Positions 30,120 to 39,242 of a stretch of 64,000 nt of DNA are shown in pieces. Every line of letters starts with the position of its first letter. The stretch's first letter is position 1. A program made the position numbers and the translations under genes. The notes beneath the pieces are model-generated. The model was not told the DNA's origin, did no database searches, and saw only the letters and a program-made list of their open reading frames with translations. The DNA comes from Streptomyces chrestomyceticus JCM 4735. GTDB taxonomy: Bacteria > Actinomycetota > Actinomycetes > Streptomycetales > Streptomycetaceae. The stretch is from positions 6,634,001-6,698,000 of the forward strand of contig NZ_BHZC01000001.1 in assembly GCF_003865135.1 (NCBI RefSeq). Reading direction: 5' to 3'.

Positions 30120-31571
30120 ATGAGCGCACTCGTCGAGTACGAACAGCTCTACATCGGCGGCGAGTTCACCGACCCGGCCGGCGGTGGCACCATCGAGGTG
30201 GTCTCGCCGCACACCGAGCAGGTCATCGGCCGGGTGCCGCACGCCTCGCGGACCGATGTGGACCGGGCCGTCTCCGCGGCCCGCGCCTCCTTCGACTCCG
30301 GGGAGTGGGCGCGGACGCCGCTCGCGGAGCGGATCGCGGTGGTCACGCGCGTCAAGGACGCCTTCGCCGTGCGCAGCGAGGAGATCGCCAGGGTCATCAG
30401 CGCGGAGAACGGCACCCCGTACACCTCCAGCGTGATGGTGCAGGCGCTGGCCGCGATGATGGCGTGGGACGCGGCGATCACCGTCGCCCGGGACTTCCCG
30501 TTCGAGGAGCGCCGGGCCGGTGTGCTCGGGCCGCTGCTGGTGCGGCGTGAGCCGGTGGGGGTGGTGGCGGCCGTGGTGCCGTGGAACGTGCCGCAGTTCA
30601 CCGCGGCGGCCAAGCTGGCGCCGGCGCTGCTGGCCGGCTGTTCGGTGGTCCTCAAGGTGTCGCCCGAGACGCCGCTGGACGCCTATCTGCTGGCGGACAT
30701 CGTGAGCGAGGCCGGGCTGCCGCCGGGCGTGCTGTCCATCCTTCCGGCGGACCGGGAGGTGAGCGAGTACCTGGTCGGGCACCCGGACGTGGACAAGGTG
30801 GCGTTCACCGGGTCGGTCGCCGCGGGCCGGCGCGTCATGGAGGTCGCGGCGCGCCATCTGACGCGGGTGACGCTGGAGCTGGGCGGCAAGTCGGCCGCCG
30901 TCATCCTGCCGGACGCCGACCTGGACGCCGCGGTGGCGGGCATCGCGCCGTTCGCGTGGCTGGTCAACGGGCAGGCGTGCGTCGGGCAGACGCGGATCCT
31001 CGCGCCGCGCGAGCGCTACGCCGAGATCGCCGAGCGGTTCACCGCCGCCGCGTCCGCCCTGCGCGTGGGCGACCCGCTGGACCCGGCGACCGAGATCGGG
31101 CCGCTGGTCGCCCGGCGCCAGCAGCAGCGGTCGCTGGACTACATCGCCCTCGGGCAGCGCGAGGGCGCCAAGATCCTGACCGGCGGCGGGCGGCCGGAGG
31201 CGATGGAGACCGGCTGGTACGTGGAGCCGACCCTGTTCGGCGAGGTGTCCAACTCCATGCGCATCGCCCGCGAGGAGATCTTCGGCCCGGTGATCTGCCT
31301 GCTGCCGTACGAGGACGAGGCCGAGGCGGTCCGGATCGCCAACGACTCCGAGTACGGGCTGTCCGGCTCGGTGTGGACCGCGGACACCGAGCGCGGCATC
31401 GACGTCGCCCGGCGGGTGCGGACCGGTACGTACTCCGTGAACACCTTCAGCATCGACATGCTGGGTCCGTTCGGCGGATACAAGAACTCCGGTATCGGGC
31501 GGGAGTTCGGGCCCGAGGGCTTCGGCGAGTACCTGGAGCACAAGATGATCCATCTGCCGGCGGAGGGGTGA
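30120..31571 (+). CDS. NAD(P)-dependent aldehyde dehydrogenase
   Basis: 483 residues. Catalytic Glu in VTLELGGKSAAV and Cys in NGQACVGQTRI; the nucleotide site PWNVPQFTAAAKLAPAL and EIFGPVI are all present. AGGAGG precedes ATG 30120. It is followed after eight bases by a ferredoxin gene. The KstR-like box and the CYP125-like gene elsewhere in the window suggest oxidation of a sterol-derived aldehyde (C26/27 aldehyde to acid), as for KstR-controlled ALDH genes in mycobacteria. The specific substrate is inferred. Confidence 0.9.
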   Translation: MSALVEYEQLYIGGEFTDPAGGGTIEVVSPHTEQVIGRVPHASRTDVDRAVSAARASFDSGEWARTPLAERIAVVTRVKDAFAVRSEEIARVISAENGTPYTSSVMVQALAAMMAWDAAITVARDFPFEERRAGVLGPLLVRREPVGVVAAVVPWNVPQFTAAAKLAPALLAGCSVVLKVSPETPLDAYLLADIVSEAGLPPGVLSILPADREVSEYLVGHPDVDKVAFTGSVAAGRRVMEVAARHLTRVTLELGGKSAAVILPDADLDAAVAGIAPFAWLVNGQACVGQTRILAPRERYAEIAERFTAAASALRVGDPLDPATEIGPLVARRQQQRSLDYIALGQREGAKILTGGGRPEAMETGWYVEPTLFGEVSNSMRIAREEIFGPVICLLPYEDEAEAVRIANDSEYGLSGSVWTADTERGIDVARRVRTGTYSVNTFSIDMLGPFGGYKNSGIGREFGPEGFGEYLEHKMIHLPAEG

Positions 31572-31579
31572 GGGACGGT

Positions 31580-31861
31580 ATGAGCGGTACGGACGGCAAG
31601 GGCGGGAAGGGCGCGGAGGGCGGGCCGGAGGGGCCCCGCTGGCACGTCGAGGTCGACCGGGGCGTCTGCATCGGCTCCGGCCTGTGCGCGGCCACCGCCC
31701 CCGGCGGCTTCGAGCTGGACGCGGCCCGCCAGTCGCACCCCGTACGGCCCGAGTGCGACGCGTCCGACGACGTGCTGGCGGCGGCCGAGGGCTGCCCCGT
31801 CGAAGCGATCACCGTGACGCTCGCCGCCACGGGGGAGGCCGTCTTCCCGCCCGACGAGTGA
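31580..31861 (+). CDS. [3Fe-4S]-type ferredoxin
   Basis: 93 residues. The cluster ligands fit a single 3Fe-4S site: Cys-x5-Cys in GVCIGSGLCAATAP and the third Cys in AAEGCPVEAI. Small ferredoxins of this kind feed electrons to bacterial P450s. It sits in the KstR-boxed aldehyde dehydrogenase operon and is the only ferredoxin in the window, so it is a candidate partner for the CYP125-like protein. An N-terminal Gly/Lys-rich extension of about 20 residues is unusual but probably harmless. Confidence 0.87.
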   Translation: MSGTDGKGGKGAEGGPEGPRWHVEVDRGVCIGSGLCAATAPGGFELDAARQSHPVRPECDASDDVLAAAEGCPVEAITVTLAATGEAVFPPDE

Positions 31862-31925
31862 GCGGACCCGCGTGCGGGCGGTACGGGTGCGAGCCCCGCG
31901 CCCACCGGGACGTACCGTCAGTAAC

Positions 31926-31942
31926 CCGTGAACTTCTCACGG
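31926..31942. promoter_or_regulatory. Palindrome in the lanKC promoter region (candidate operator)
   Basis: CCGTGA and TCACGG form exact arms around a 5-base spacer, followed by a direct GTGAC repeat (31942-31954). It is 80 bases upstream of the lanKC ATG, where the RamR-like regulator or a developmental repressor could act. Regulator identity is not known. Confidence 0.4.
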
Positions 31943-32021
31943 TGACCTCGTGACATCTGCGACTGTTAACGCTCCCCGGCGGCGTGGAAATCTCTGTGCC
32001 ACGCCGCCGAGGGGGGAGACG

Positions 32022-34649
32022 ATGGACAAGCGGTACGAGGTTTACTGTCTCGCCGACAGATTCTTCTACGAGACCCCGGACCGTCTGTCCGCAGGGAACG
32101 GAGCCGCGTCGGGCCACGGACCCCTGTACGAAGCGGCGCAGCGCGCAGTCCCCGAAGGGTGGCGGTGTTTCCTCTCCGGGGACTGGCTCCACGTGAACCC
32201 GGTCGACGCCGAAGGACAGCCGCGTCCCGGACTGCCCCCGCAGGGCTGGAAGATCCACGTCTCGGCCTGTACCGACAACGCGGAGAAGCTGGCGTCCCAG
32301 GTGTGGGACTACTGCGTCGCCCGGCTGATCCCGTTCAAGTTCGTCCCCGGGCCGCGCCCGCTGCACCTGCGCAACTCCAAGTACGCCGACCGGGGCGGGA
32401 GCGGCAAGTTCGCCACCATCTATCCGTCGGACGAGCGGCAACTGCACACCGTCCTGCGGGAGCTGGGCGCGCTGCTGGCCGGTGAGCCGGGCCCGTACAT
32501 CCTCAGCGACCTGCGCTGGCAGGACGGGCCGCTCTACGTGCGGTACGGCGGCTTCACCCGGCGCTACTGCGTCGACGAGCACGGCAACCTGGTCGGCGCG
32601 ATCGAGAACGCCGACGGCAAGCTGGTCCCCGACCGGCGCGAGCCGAAATTCCACGTACCGGAGTGGATCGAGTTGCCGGACTTCCTCGCCCCGCAGCTCG
32701 CCGCCCGCAACTCCACCACCGTCACCGACCTGCCGTACCGGATCGAGTCCGCGCTGCACTTCTCCAACGGCGGCGGCGTCTACCTCGGCCGCGACCGGCG
32801 CACCGGCGACAAGGTGGTGCTCAAGGAGGCCCGGCCGCACGCCGGACTGGCCGCCGACCGGGCCGACGCCGTCACCCGCCTGGAGCGCGAACGGGCCGCC
32901 CTGGAGAAGCTGTCCGGGCTGGGCGTCGCGCCGGAGGTCCGTGACTGGTTCACCCTGGACGACCACCGCTTCCTGGTCATGGACTTCCTGGAGGGGCGCA
33001 CCCTCAACGCGTTCTTCGCCGAACGGCACCCGCTGATGGGGCCCGCGCCGGAGCCGGCCGCGCTGGCCGACTACACGCGGTGGGCGCTGGGCATTCACGC
33101 GGCGGTCGAGGACGTGGTGGCCGCCGTGCACCGCCGCGGTGTCGTCTTCAACGACCTGCACATGTTCAACATCATGGTCGCGCCCGACGAGAGCGGCGTG
33201 AAACTCCTGGACTTCGAGGCGGCCGCGGACGTCGGCGAGGCACAGCGGCAGACGCTGGCCCACCCGGGCTTCATCGCCCCGGCCGACCGCACCGGCTTCG
33301 AGGTGGACCGGTACGCGCTCGCCTGCCTGCGGCTCGCGCTGTTCCTGCCGATGACCACACTGCTGGTGATCGACCGGGACAAGGCCGCGCACCTCGCCGA
33401 GATCGTGGCGCACGAATTCCCCGACGTACCGGCGGAGTTCCTGGCCGAGGCGGTGGAGGTCATCCAGGGGACACCGGGGACCGCCGGGGCCCCGGCCACG
33501 GTCCCGCCCGCGAAACGCCGTACCGCCCCCGCGCCCTACCTCCCCGCCGAGCCCGCCGACTGGCCGCACAGCCGCGACGCGATGGTCGCCGGCATCCTGG
33601 CCTCCGCCACCCCCGAACGCACCGACCGGCTCTTCCCCGGCGACATCGCCCAGTTCACGGACGGCGGCGGGCTGGGGATCGCGTACGGCGCCGCCGGCGT
33701 CCTGTACGCGCTCGCCGAGACCGGTGCCGGGAGGTACGGGGAAGGCGAGGAGTGGTTGTTGCGGCAGACCGCCCCGCCTCCTCCCGGCACCTCGCTGGGC
33801 TTCTACGACGGGCTGTCCGGCGTCGCCTGCGTGCTGGACCGGCTGGGCCACCCCGAGCGGGCCATGGAGCTGATGGAGCGGGTCCTCGCCGAGAAGTGGC
33901 ACCGCCTCGCCCCCGACCTGCACGGCGGCCTGGCCGGCGTCGGCCTGGCCCTCGACCACCTCGCCCGCACCCGGGGCGAACGGGAGCTGCGCGACCGGGC
34001 CCTGGAGGCCGCCGGGCACACCGCCGACCGGCTGGACGCCTGCGGAAAGCGGGCCGGACTGCTGCGCGGCGCCGCCGGACCCGCGCTGCTGTTCCTGCGG
34101 CTGTACGAGACCACCGGCGACGCGGGTCTGCTCGACCTCGCGGCCGAGGCGCTCCGGCGCGACCTGGCACGCTGCGTACGCAACAAGAACGGCACCCTGG
34201 TCGTCGACGAGGGCTGGCGGACGCTGCCGTACCTCGGCGCCGGCAGTGTCGGCATCGCGGCGGTGCTGGACGACTACCTGGCGCACCGCGCGGACGAGGA
34301 GTTCCAGGAGGCGCGGACCGCGATCCTGCCCGCCGCCCGGTCCCGCTTCTACGCGCAGCCCGGCCTCTTCCGCGGCCGCGCGGGCTGCGTCCTGCACCTG
34401 GCCCGTACGACCACCCCGGGCGCCGACCTGGACGGTGAGCTGGCGGCCCAGATCTCCTACCTGGGCTGGTACGCCATGCCCTACCAGAAGCACCTCGCCT
34501 TCCCCGGCGACCAGATGATGCGCCTGTCGATGGACCTGGCGACCGGTACGGCGGGCTGCCTGCTGGCCCTCGGTGCCGCGCTGCACGACCGGCCCGTCCA
34601 GTTGCCCTTCCTCCCGCCGCCGCCCTCCGCGGAGGTCCGGCGGCCCTAG
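32022..34649 (+). CDS. ramC: Class III lanthipeptide synthetase LanKC (RamC/AmfT-like)
   Basis: 875 residues, standard for LanKC. N-terminal lyase region (MDKRYEVYCLADRFFYETP is the RamC-like start), a Ser/Thr-kinase-like domain at about 245-500 (Lys in VVLKEARPH, HRRGVVFNDLHMFN catalytic loop, LLDFEAA), and a C-terminal LanC-like cyclase domain from about 530 (SLGFYDGLSGVA, LHGGLAGVGLALDHL, LFRGRAGCVLHL). It phosphorylates and eliminates Ser of the precursor peptide, then forms (methyl)lanthionine or labionin-type rings. GGGGGGAGA lies before ATG 32022. First gene of a SapB-type cluster. Confidence 0.95.
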   Translation: MDKRYEVYCLADRFFYETPDRLSAGNGAASGHGPLYEAAQRAVPEGWRCFLSGDWLHVNPVDAEGQPRPGLPPQGWKIHVSACTDNAEKLASQVWDYCVARLIPFKFVPGPRPLHLRNSKYADRGGSGKFATIYPSDERQLHTVLRELGALLAGEPGPYILSDLRWQDGPLYVRYGGFTRRYCVDEHGNLVGAIENADGKLVPDRREPKFHVPEWIELPDFLAPQLAARNSTTVTDLPYRIESALHFSNGGGVYLGRDRRTGDKVVLKEARPHAGLAADRADAVTRLERERAALEKLSGLGVAPEVRDWFTLDDHRFLVMDFLEGRTLNAFFAERHPLMGPAPEPAALADYTRWALGIHAAVEDVVAAVHRRGVVFNDLHMFNIMVAPDESGVKLLDFEAAADVGEAQRQTLAHPGFIAPADRTGFEVDRYALACLRLALFLPMTTLLVIDRDKAAHLAEIVAHEFPDVPAEFLAEAVEVIQGTPGTAGAPATVPPAKRRTAPAPYLPAEPADWPHSRDAMVAGILASATPERTDRLFPGDIAQFTDGGGLGIAYGAAGVLYALAETGAGRYGEGEEWLLRQTAPPPPGTSLGFYDGLSGVACVLDRLGHPERAMELMERVLAEKWHRLAPDLHGGLAGVGLALDHLARTRGERELRDRALEAAGHTADRLDACGKRAGLLRGAAGPALLFLRLYETTGDAGLLDLAAEALRRDLARCVRNKNGTLVVDEGWRTLPYLGAGSVGIAAVLDDYLAHRADEEFQEARTAILPAARSRFYAQPGLFRGRAGCVLHLARTTTPGADLDGELAAQISYLGWYAMPYQKHLAFPGDQMMRLSMDLATGTAGCLLALGAALHDRPVQLPFLPPPPSAEVRRP

Positions 34650-34718
34650 AGCCGGCCCCGGCCGCCGTGCCGGAGCCGTACCCCCGGGTGTCACGGGGAG
34701 ACCCGCCACCCGGAACCG

Positions 34719-34770
34719 CAGCAACACCCGCAACACAGCACCATCCAGCAACACAGCAGTACAGCAACAC
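34719..34770. repeat. A/C-rich CAGCAACAC repeats in the precursor-gene leader
   Basis: CAGCAACAC occurs at 34719, 34746 and 34762, with an additional GCAACAC at 34730. The whole 34710-34790 stretch is nearly G-free on the plus strand, unlike the surrounding sequence, so the RNA leader before the precursor gene should be unstructured. Confidence 0.6.
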
Positions 34771-34807
34771 CAGTACAACTACGTCCCCATAGTGAGAGGA
34801 AAGTGTC

Positions 34808-34924
34808 ATGGCGCTTCTCGACCTCCAGGCGATGGACGCTCCCGAGCACGGCGGCGGCGGTGGCGGCAGCGAGGCCAGCCTGCTGCTCTGCTGGAGCGAG
34901 GCCAGCATCGTCCTGTGTCTCTGA
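34808..34924 (+). CDS. ramS: AmfS/SapB-type class III lanthipeptide precursor
   Basis: 38 residues, easily overlooked. The leader begins MALLDLQAMD, matching the conserved LFDLQ-type leader motif of SapB precursors, then a poly-Gly run. The core ends SEASLLLC-W-SEASIVLC-L: two SxxSxxxC units, the same arrangement as SapB, able to form two rings. AGAGGAAAG precedes ATG 34808. Position between lanKC and two ABC exporters confirms the role. The product should be a surfactant-like morphogen aiding aerial growth. Differences from SapB: a single Trp links the rings and both rings start SEAS. Confidence 0.95.
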   Translation: MALLDLQAMDAPEHGGGGGGSEASLLLCWSEASIVLCL

Positions 34925-34993
34925 CCTGACCGGTCGGAACCGCTGCCGGAATGCCTGAACCGGTAGCACAGATCCGGGACTTGTGATCCGGAC

Positions 34994-35025
34994 GTGCGTG
35001 CGGCCCCTGCGCGGGCCGCACGCAC
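34994..35025. terminator. Hairpin between the precursor and exporter genes (partial terminator)
   Basis: Perfect 13-base arms (34994-35006 and 35013-35025) with a 6-base loop, just upstream of the RamA-like gene. Such a structure would let most transcripts end after the precursor while a fraction continues into the exporters, giving excess peptide mRNA. Confidence 0.7.
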
Positions 35026-35047
35026 ACCCCGTCGAGAGGCTGTGACC

Positions 35048-36748
35048 GTGACCCCCGCCGACCGGCTGCTGGCCGGCGCCCTTCGCCACAGTGCCCTGCG
35101 CGCCACCGCGCTCCTGCTGCTCACCGCCGCATCGGCCGCCCTCGGCCTGGCGCTGCCCGCCGCCCTGGGGCACACCCTCGACCTGCTGCTCGACCACCGG
35201 CCCGCGGCCGGCTGGCTCACCCTCTGTGCGGCCCTGACCTGCCTGATCGTCCTGCTGGACGCCCTGGACGGGCTGCTCACCGGCACCACCGACGCCCGCG
35301 GCACCGCCTGGATACGGCGGCGCCTGACCCACCATCTGCTCGCCGCCGGACCGCGCGCCACCGAGCGGTACGGGACCGGCGACCTGGTCACCCGCGTCGT
35401 CGGCAACGCCACGCACGCCGGTACCGCGCCCACCGCCCTCGCCGCCTCCGTCGCCGCCGTGCTCACCCCGGTCGGCGCGCTGGCCGCCCTCGCGCTGGTG
35501 GACGTGTGGACCGCCGTCGCCTTCCTGCTGGGCATGCCCCTGCTGGCCCTCCTGCTGCGGACGTTCGCACGCGACACCGGCGACTGCGTCGGGCGGTACC
35601 AGGAGAGCCAGGGCGACATGGCCGGACGCCTGGTCGAAGCGGTCGGCGGCGCCCGTACCATCGCCGCCGCCGGAACCCGGCGCCGCGAGGCCGCCCGCAT
35701 CCTCGCCCCGCTGCCCGGCCTGTCCGAGCACGGACACCGCATGTGGCACGTCCTGGGACGGTCCACGGCCCAGGCCGCCATGCTCGTACCGCTGCTCCAG
35801 ATCGCCGTGCTGTGCGTGGCGGGCGTCCGGCTGTCGCAGGGCGCGCTGACCGTCGGCGCGCTGCTCGCCGCTTCCCGGTACGCGGCGCTGGCCACCGGCG
35901 TCGGCCAGATCGTCGGCCGGCTGAACAGCCTGGTGCACGCCCGCGCCGCCGCCCGGCGCATCGCGGAGGCCCTGGAGGTGCCCGCGCTGCCCTACGGGAG
36001 GCGGCAGCTCGGCGCGGGCGACGGGACGCTGAAGCTGCACGGCGTGACCGTGCGGCGCGGTGACCGTGCCGTGCTGCGCGGCCTGGACCTCACCGTGCCC
36101 GGCGGCACCTCGCTCGCCGTCGTCGGCCGCTCCGGCACCGGCAAGTCCGTGCTGGCCGCCGTCGCCGGACGGCTGGCCGACCCCGACTCCGGCATGATCA
36201 CCCTCGACGACGTACCGCTGCGCGACCTGTCGCACGACGCGCTGCGCCGCGCGGTCGGCTACGCCTTCGAACGCCCGGCGCTCCTCGGCGCCACCCTCCG
36301 CGACACGCTGACGCTCGGCTCGTACGCCCCCGGGCGCGAGGAGGTGGAGGCCGCCGCCGAAGCCGCCTGCGCCGCGCCCTTCATCCACCGGCTGCCGGAC
36401 GGCTACGCGACCCCGTGCGCGGACGCCCCGCTCTCCGGCGGCGAGCTGCAACGCCTCGGCCTGGCCCGCGCCTTCGCCCACGCCGAGCGGCTGCTCGTCC
36501 TCGACGACGCCACCTCCAGCCTGGACACCGTCACCGAACTGAACGTCACCCACGCCCTGCTGCACGACGTCAAGGCCGCCACCCGGATCGTCATCGCGCA
36601 CCGCGCCGCCACCGCCGCCCGCGCCGACCTGGTGGCCTGGCTCGACGACGGGCGGATTCGCGCCCTTGCGCCGCACGCCGAACTGTGGGACCTGCCCGCG
36701 TACCGGGCGCTGTTCGCCACGGCCCCGAAGGAGACCGCGCATGTCTGA
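35048..36748 (+). CDS. ramA: ABC exporter half-transporter, RamA/AmfA-like
   Basis: 566 residues. Six membrane helices then an ATPase domain: Walker A GRSGTGKS (about residue 360), signature LSGGELQR, Walker B LLVLDDATSSLD. GTG 35048 was chosen since the GAGAGG at 35034 is eight bases away; the GTG two codons earlier is too close. The gene overlaps the next start by eight bases. With the following RamB-like protein it should form a heterodimeric exporter for the modified lanthipeptide. Confidence 0.9.
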   Translation: MTPADRLLAGALRHSALRATALLLLTAASAALGLALPAALGHTLDLLLDHRPAAGWLTLCAALTCLIVLLDALDGLLTGTTDARGTAWIRRRLTHHLLAAGPRATERYGTGDLVTRVVGNATHAGTAPTALAASVAAVLTPVGALAALALVDVWTAVAFLLGMPLLALLLRTFARDTGDCVGRYQESQGDMAGRLVEAVGGARTIAAAGTRRREAARILAPLPGLSEHGHRMWHVLGRSTAQAAMLVPLLQIAVLCVAGVRLSQGALTVGALLAASRYAALATGVGQIVGRLNSLVHARAAARRIAEALEVPALPYGRRQLGAGDGTLKLHGVTVRRGDRAVLRGLDLTVPGGTSLAVVGRSGTGKSVLAAVAGRLADPDSGMITLDDVPLRDLSHDALRRAVGYAFERPALLGATLRDTLTLGSYAPGREEVEAAAEAACAAPFIHRLPDGYATPCADAPLSGGELQRLGLARAFAHAERLLVLDDATSSLDTVTELNVTHALLHDVKAATRIVIAHRAATAARADLVAWLDDGRIRALAPHAELWDLPAYRALFATAPKETAHV

Positions 36749-38605
36749 GGCCCAGCGGCACAGGGTCGTCCCGGGGCCCCGCTGCGGCGGTCCGGACTGC
36801 GCTTCCTCAAGCGGCGGCGTACGGTCCTGGCCCGGCTCGCGGGCTGGTCGCTGGTCGAGTCCGGGCAGACGTTCCTGTTCGGCTTCGCGCTCGCGCACGC
36901 CCTCGACGACGGGTTCCTGCGCGGCAGCCCCGTCGTCGGCGCCGCCTGGCTGGCCGCAGCGGCGGTCTGCGTCGGCGCCGGCGCGTACGGTACGGCCCGG
37001 GTCTACGGGGCCGTGGCCGACCTGGTGGAACCGCTGCGCGACACCCTGGTGCGCAAGGTCGTCACGCGCGGCCTGTACGCCCCGGACGGCGCGGCGGTCT
37101 CCCGGCTCACCCACCAGGTCGAGATCGCCCGCGACACCTTCGCCGGACTGGTGCTGGTGTCCCGCTCGTTCGTCTTCGTCACCGCCGGCGCGCTGGTCGG
37201 GCTGTGCTCGCTCGCGCCCGTACTCCTGCTGCTCGTGGTGCCGCCGCTGGTGCTCGGGCTGGCGCTGTTCGCCGGGGCGCTGCGGCCGATGGCCCGCCGG
37301 CAGGAGACGTTCCTCGCCGCGGACGAGGCCATCGCCACCGAGACCGGTACGGCGGTCGGCGGGCTGCGCGACATCACCGCGGCCGGCGCGGAGCGGACCG
37401 TGGCCGCCGCGGCGGGCGAACGCTTCGACGCCGAACTGCGGGCGTCCCGCGCCCTGGCCCGCTGGAGCGTGAGCCGGGTGCTCGCCCTCGGGATCAGCGG
37501 CCGGCTGCCCATCGTCCTGCTGCTGCTCGCCGCACCCTGGCTGCTCGGCCGCGGGGTGACGCCCGGCGCGCTGGTGGGCGCCCTCGCGTACCTCACGCAG
37601 TCGCTGCTGCCCGCGTTGCAGAGCCTGATGCACGGACTCGGTACGGCCGGCACCCGCCTGGGCGTGGTGCTGCGCCGCCTCACCGCCGAACCGGCCACCG
37701 GCGCGGCGGACGCCGGGCCGCACCGTACGCCCCGCGACGGGTACGCCGTCGAACTCACCGGGGTGACCTTCGCGTACGGCCCGCACGCCGACCCGGTCCT
37801 GCGCGGCCTGGACCTGACCGTGCCGGCCGGCGGGCACCTGGCCGTCGTCGGCCCGAGCGGCATCGGCAAGTCCACCCTCGCCGCCCTGATCGCGGGCATG
37901 CTGGAGCCCGGCAGCGGCGAGGTCCGCCGCCCCGCCACCGCGGACCGGGTGCTCGTACCGCAGGAGGCGTACGTCTTCTCCGGCACCGTACGGGAGAACC
38001 TGGCCTATCTGTGTCCCGGCGGCCGGGTCCCGGACGCCGGCCTCCTGGCCGCCGCCGCGGAGATCGGCGCGGGCGCGCTGCTCGCGCGCCTGGGCGGGCC
38101 GGACGCCACGCTCGCCCCCGCCGAACTGTCCGCGGGGGAGCGCCAGCTCCTCGCCCTGGTGCGTGCCTACCTCGCGCCGGCGCCGCTGGTCGTCCTGGAC
38201 GAGGCGACCTGCCACCTCGACCCGGAGGCCGAGGCCCGCGCCGAACGCGCCTTCGCGGCCCGGCCCGGCGGCACGCTGATCGTCGTCGCGCACCGCATCA
38301 GCTCGGCGCTGCGGGCCGACCGGGTGCTGGTGATGGACGGTACGCACGTCCGTACGGGGCGGCACGGCGAGCTGCTGCGGCGGTCCGCGCTCTACCGGGA
38401 GCTGGCCGGCGGGTGGGCCCACGAGGAGCCCCCGGCCGCCGCGCCGCTACAGCCAGCCCTCGCCGCGCGAGATGCGGATGGCGTCGACGCGGTTGCGGGC
38501 TCCCGTCTTGCGGGTGATGGCGGACATGTAGTTGCGCACGGTCCCGGTCGACAGATGCAGGACGCCGGCGATCTCGGAGACCGAGGAGCCCTCGGCGGCC
38601 AGTGA
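36741..38605 (+). CDS. ramB: ABC exporter half-transporter, RamB/AmfB-like, with apparent N-terminal frameshift
   Basis: The natural start is ATG 36741, inside the end of the RamA-like gene, reading MSEAQRHRVVPG. The membrane and ATPase domains, however, lie one base out of this frame: the correct continuation PLRRSGLRFLKRRRTVLARL begins right after a GGGGCCCC run at 36773-36780, and there is no usable start in that frame. A one-base insertion in this run joins the parts. Downstream: six helices, Walker A GPSGIGKST, signature LSAGERQL, Walker B LVVLDEATCHLD. The frame runs on to 38605, overlapping the 3' end of the convergent RamR-like gene. Confidence 0.82.
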
Positions 38606-39064
38606 CAGCACGCTCAGTTCGCGTCTGGTCAGCGGGATGTCGGCGGCCTGGAGGAAACCGAAGCCCAGCGATCCGTCGATGAACCGTTTCCCCGCCGCCA
38701 CCTGCCGTATCCCGGTGGTCAACTGCACCGGCGAGGCCTCCTTGTCGACGTACCCGAGGGCCTCCGCCTCGAATGCCCGGCGCAGCGGTCCCGGCCGGTT
38801 CGCCGAGCCCAGCACCAGCAGGGCGGGTGATTTTCCGGGGCCTTTCCCTTTCGCGAGTTTCGATATCTTGCGCAATATGCTGTGCCCGGTGGGCTCCGGG
38901 CTCTCCGCGTCCACCACACAGACGTCGGGGCGCACGGCGCGCACCCGTTCCGTCGCGTCACGGGTGGTGGCGGCGGAGACGTCGATGTCGTTCTCCCGGT
39001 CGAGCACCTCTGTCAGTGCCCACCGGAACAGACAGATGTCATGCACGAGTAGCACCCGGATCAC
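38447..39064 (-). CDS. ramR: LuxR-family response regulator, RamR/AmfR-like
   Basis: 205 residues from GTG 39064, which follows GGAGGGGG. Receiver domain: VIRVLLVHDICLFRWAL with only one Asp of the usual acidic pair (His-Asp), probable phosphoacceptor in VCVVDAE, and YVDKEA Lys. C-terminal NarL-type helix-turn-helix: PLTRRELSVLSLAAEGSSVSEIA, ending VDAIRISRGEGWL. The altered acidic pocket fits reports that RamR acts without a cognate kinase, as I recall. Likely activator of the lanKC promoter. Convergent with the RamB-like gene. Confidence 0.88.
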   Translation of the reverse strand: MIRVLLVHDICLFRWALTEVLDRENDIDVSAATTRDATERVRAVRPDVCVVDAESPEPTGHSILRKISKLAKGKGPGKSPALLVLGSANRPGPLRRAFEAEALGYVDKEASPVQLTTGIRQVAAGKRFIDGSLGFGFLQAADIPLTRRELSVLSLAAEGSSVSEIAGVLHLSTGTVRNYMSAITRKTGARNRVDAIRISRGEGWL

Positions 39065-39242
39065 TGCAGTCCCCCTCCAAGACCCCGCGTACCGGCACCG
39101 TTGCGAGTACCCGGAATTCATACCGGCAATGCCGCTGTCATGGACCCGAAGAATTGGCCAAGCGGGGGCGCGGGGGCGCGCGTTGGAGGAGTGCGCGCCC
39201 CGAATGCGCCACGTTAGGGGTTACCCGCTCGTAGCCTTCGGG

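Noticed and set aside
31809..34778. A 989-codon minus-strand frame over the lanKC gene
   Set aside because: Shadow of the LanKC frame, no recognisable domain, no ribosome site.
34691..38422. A 1243-codon open frame on the minus strand across the ram exporter genes
   Set aside because: It is antisense to the precursor and both ABC exporters, whose motifs are unmistakable; its composition (Gly/Arg/Gln-rich) is that of a high-GC shadow frame.
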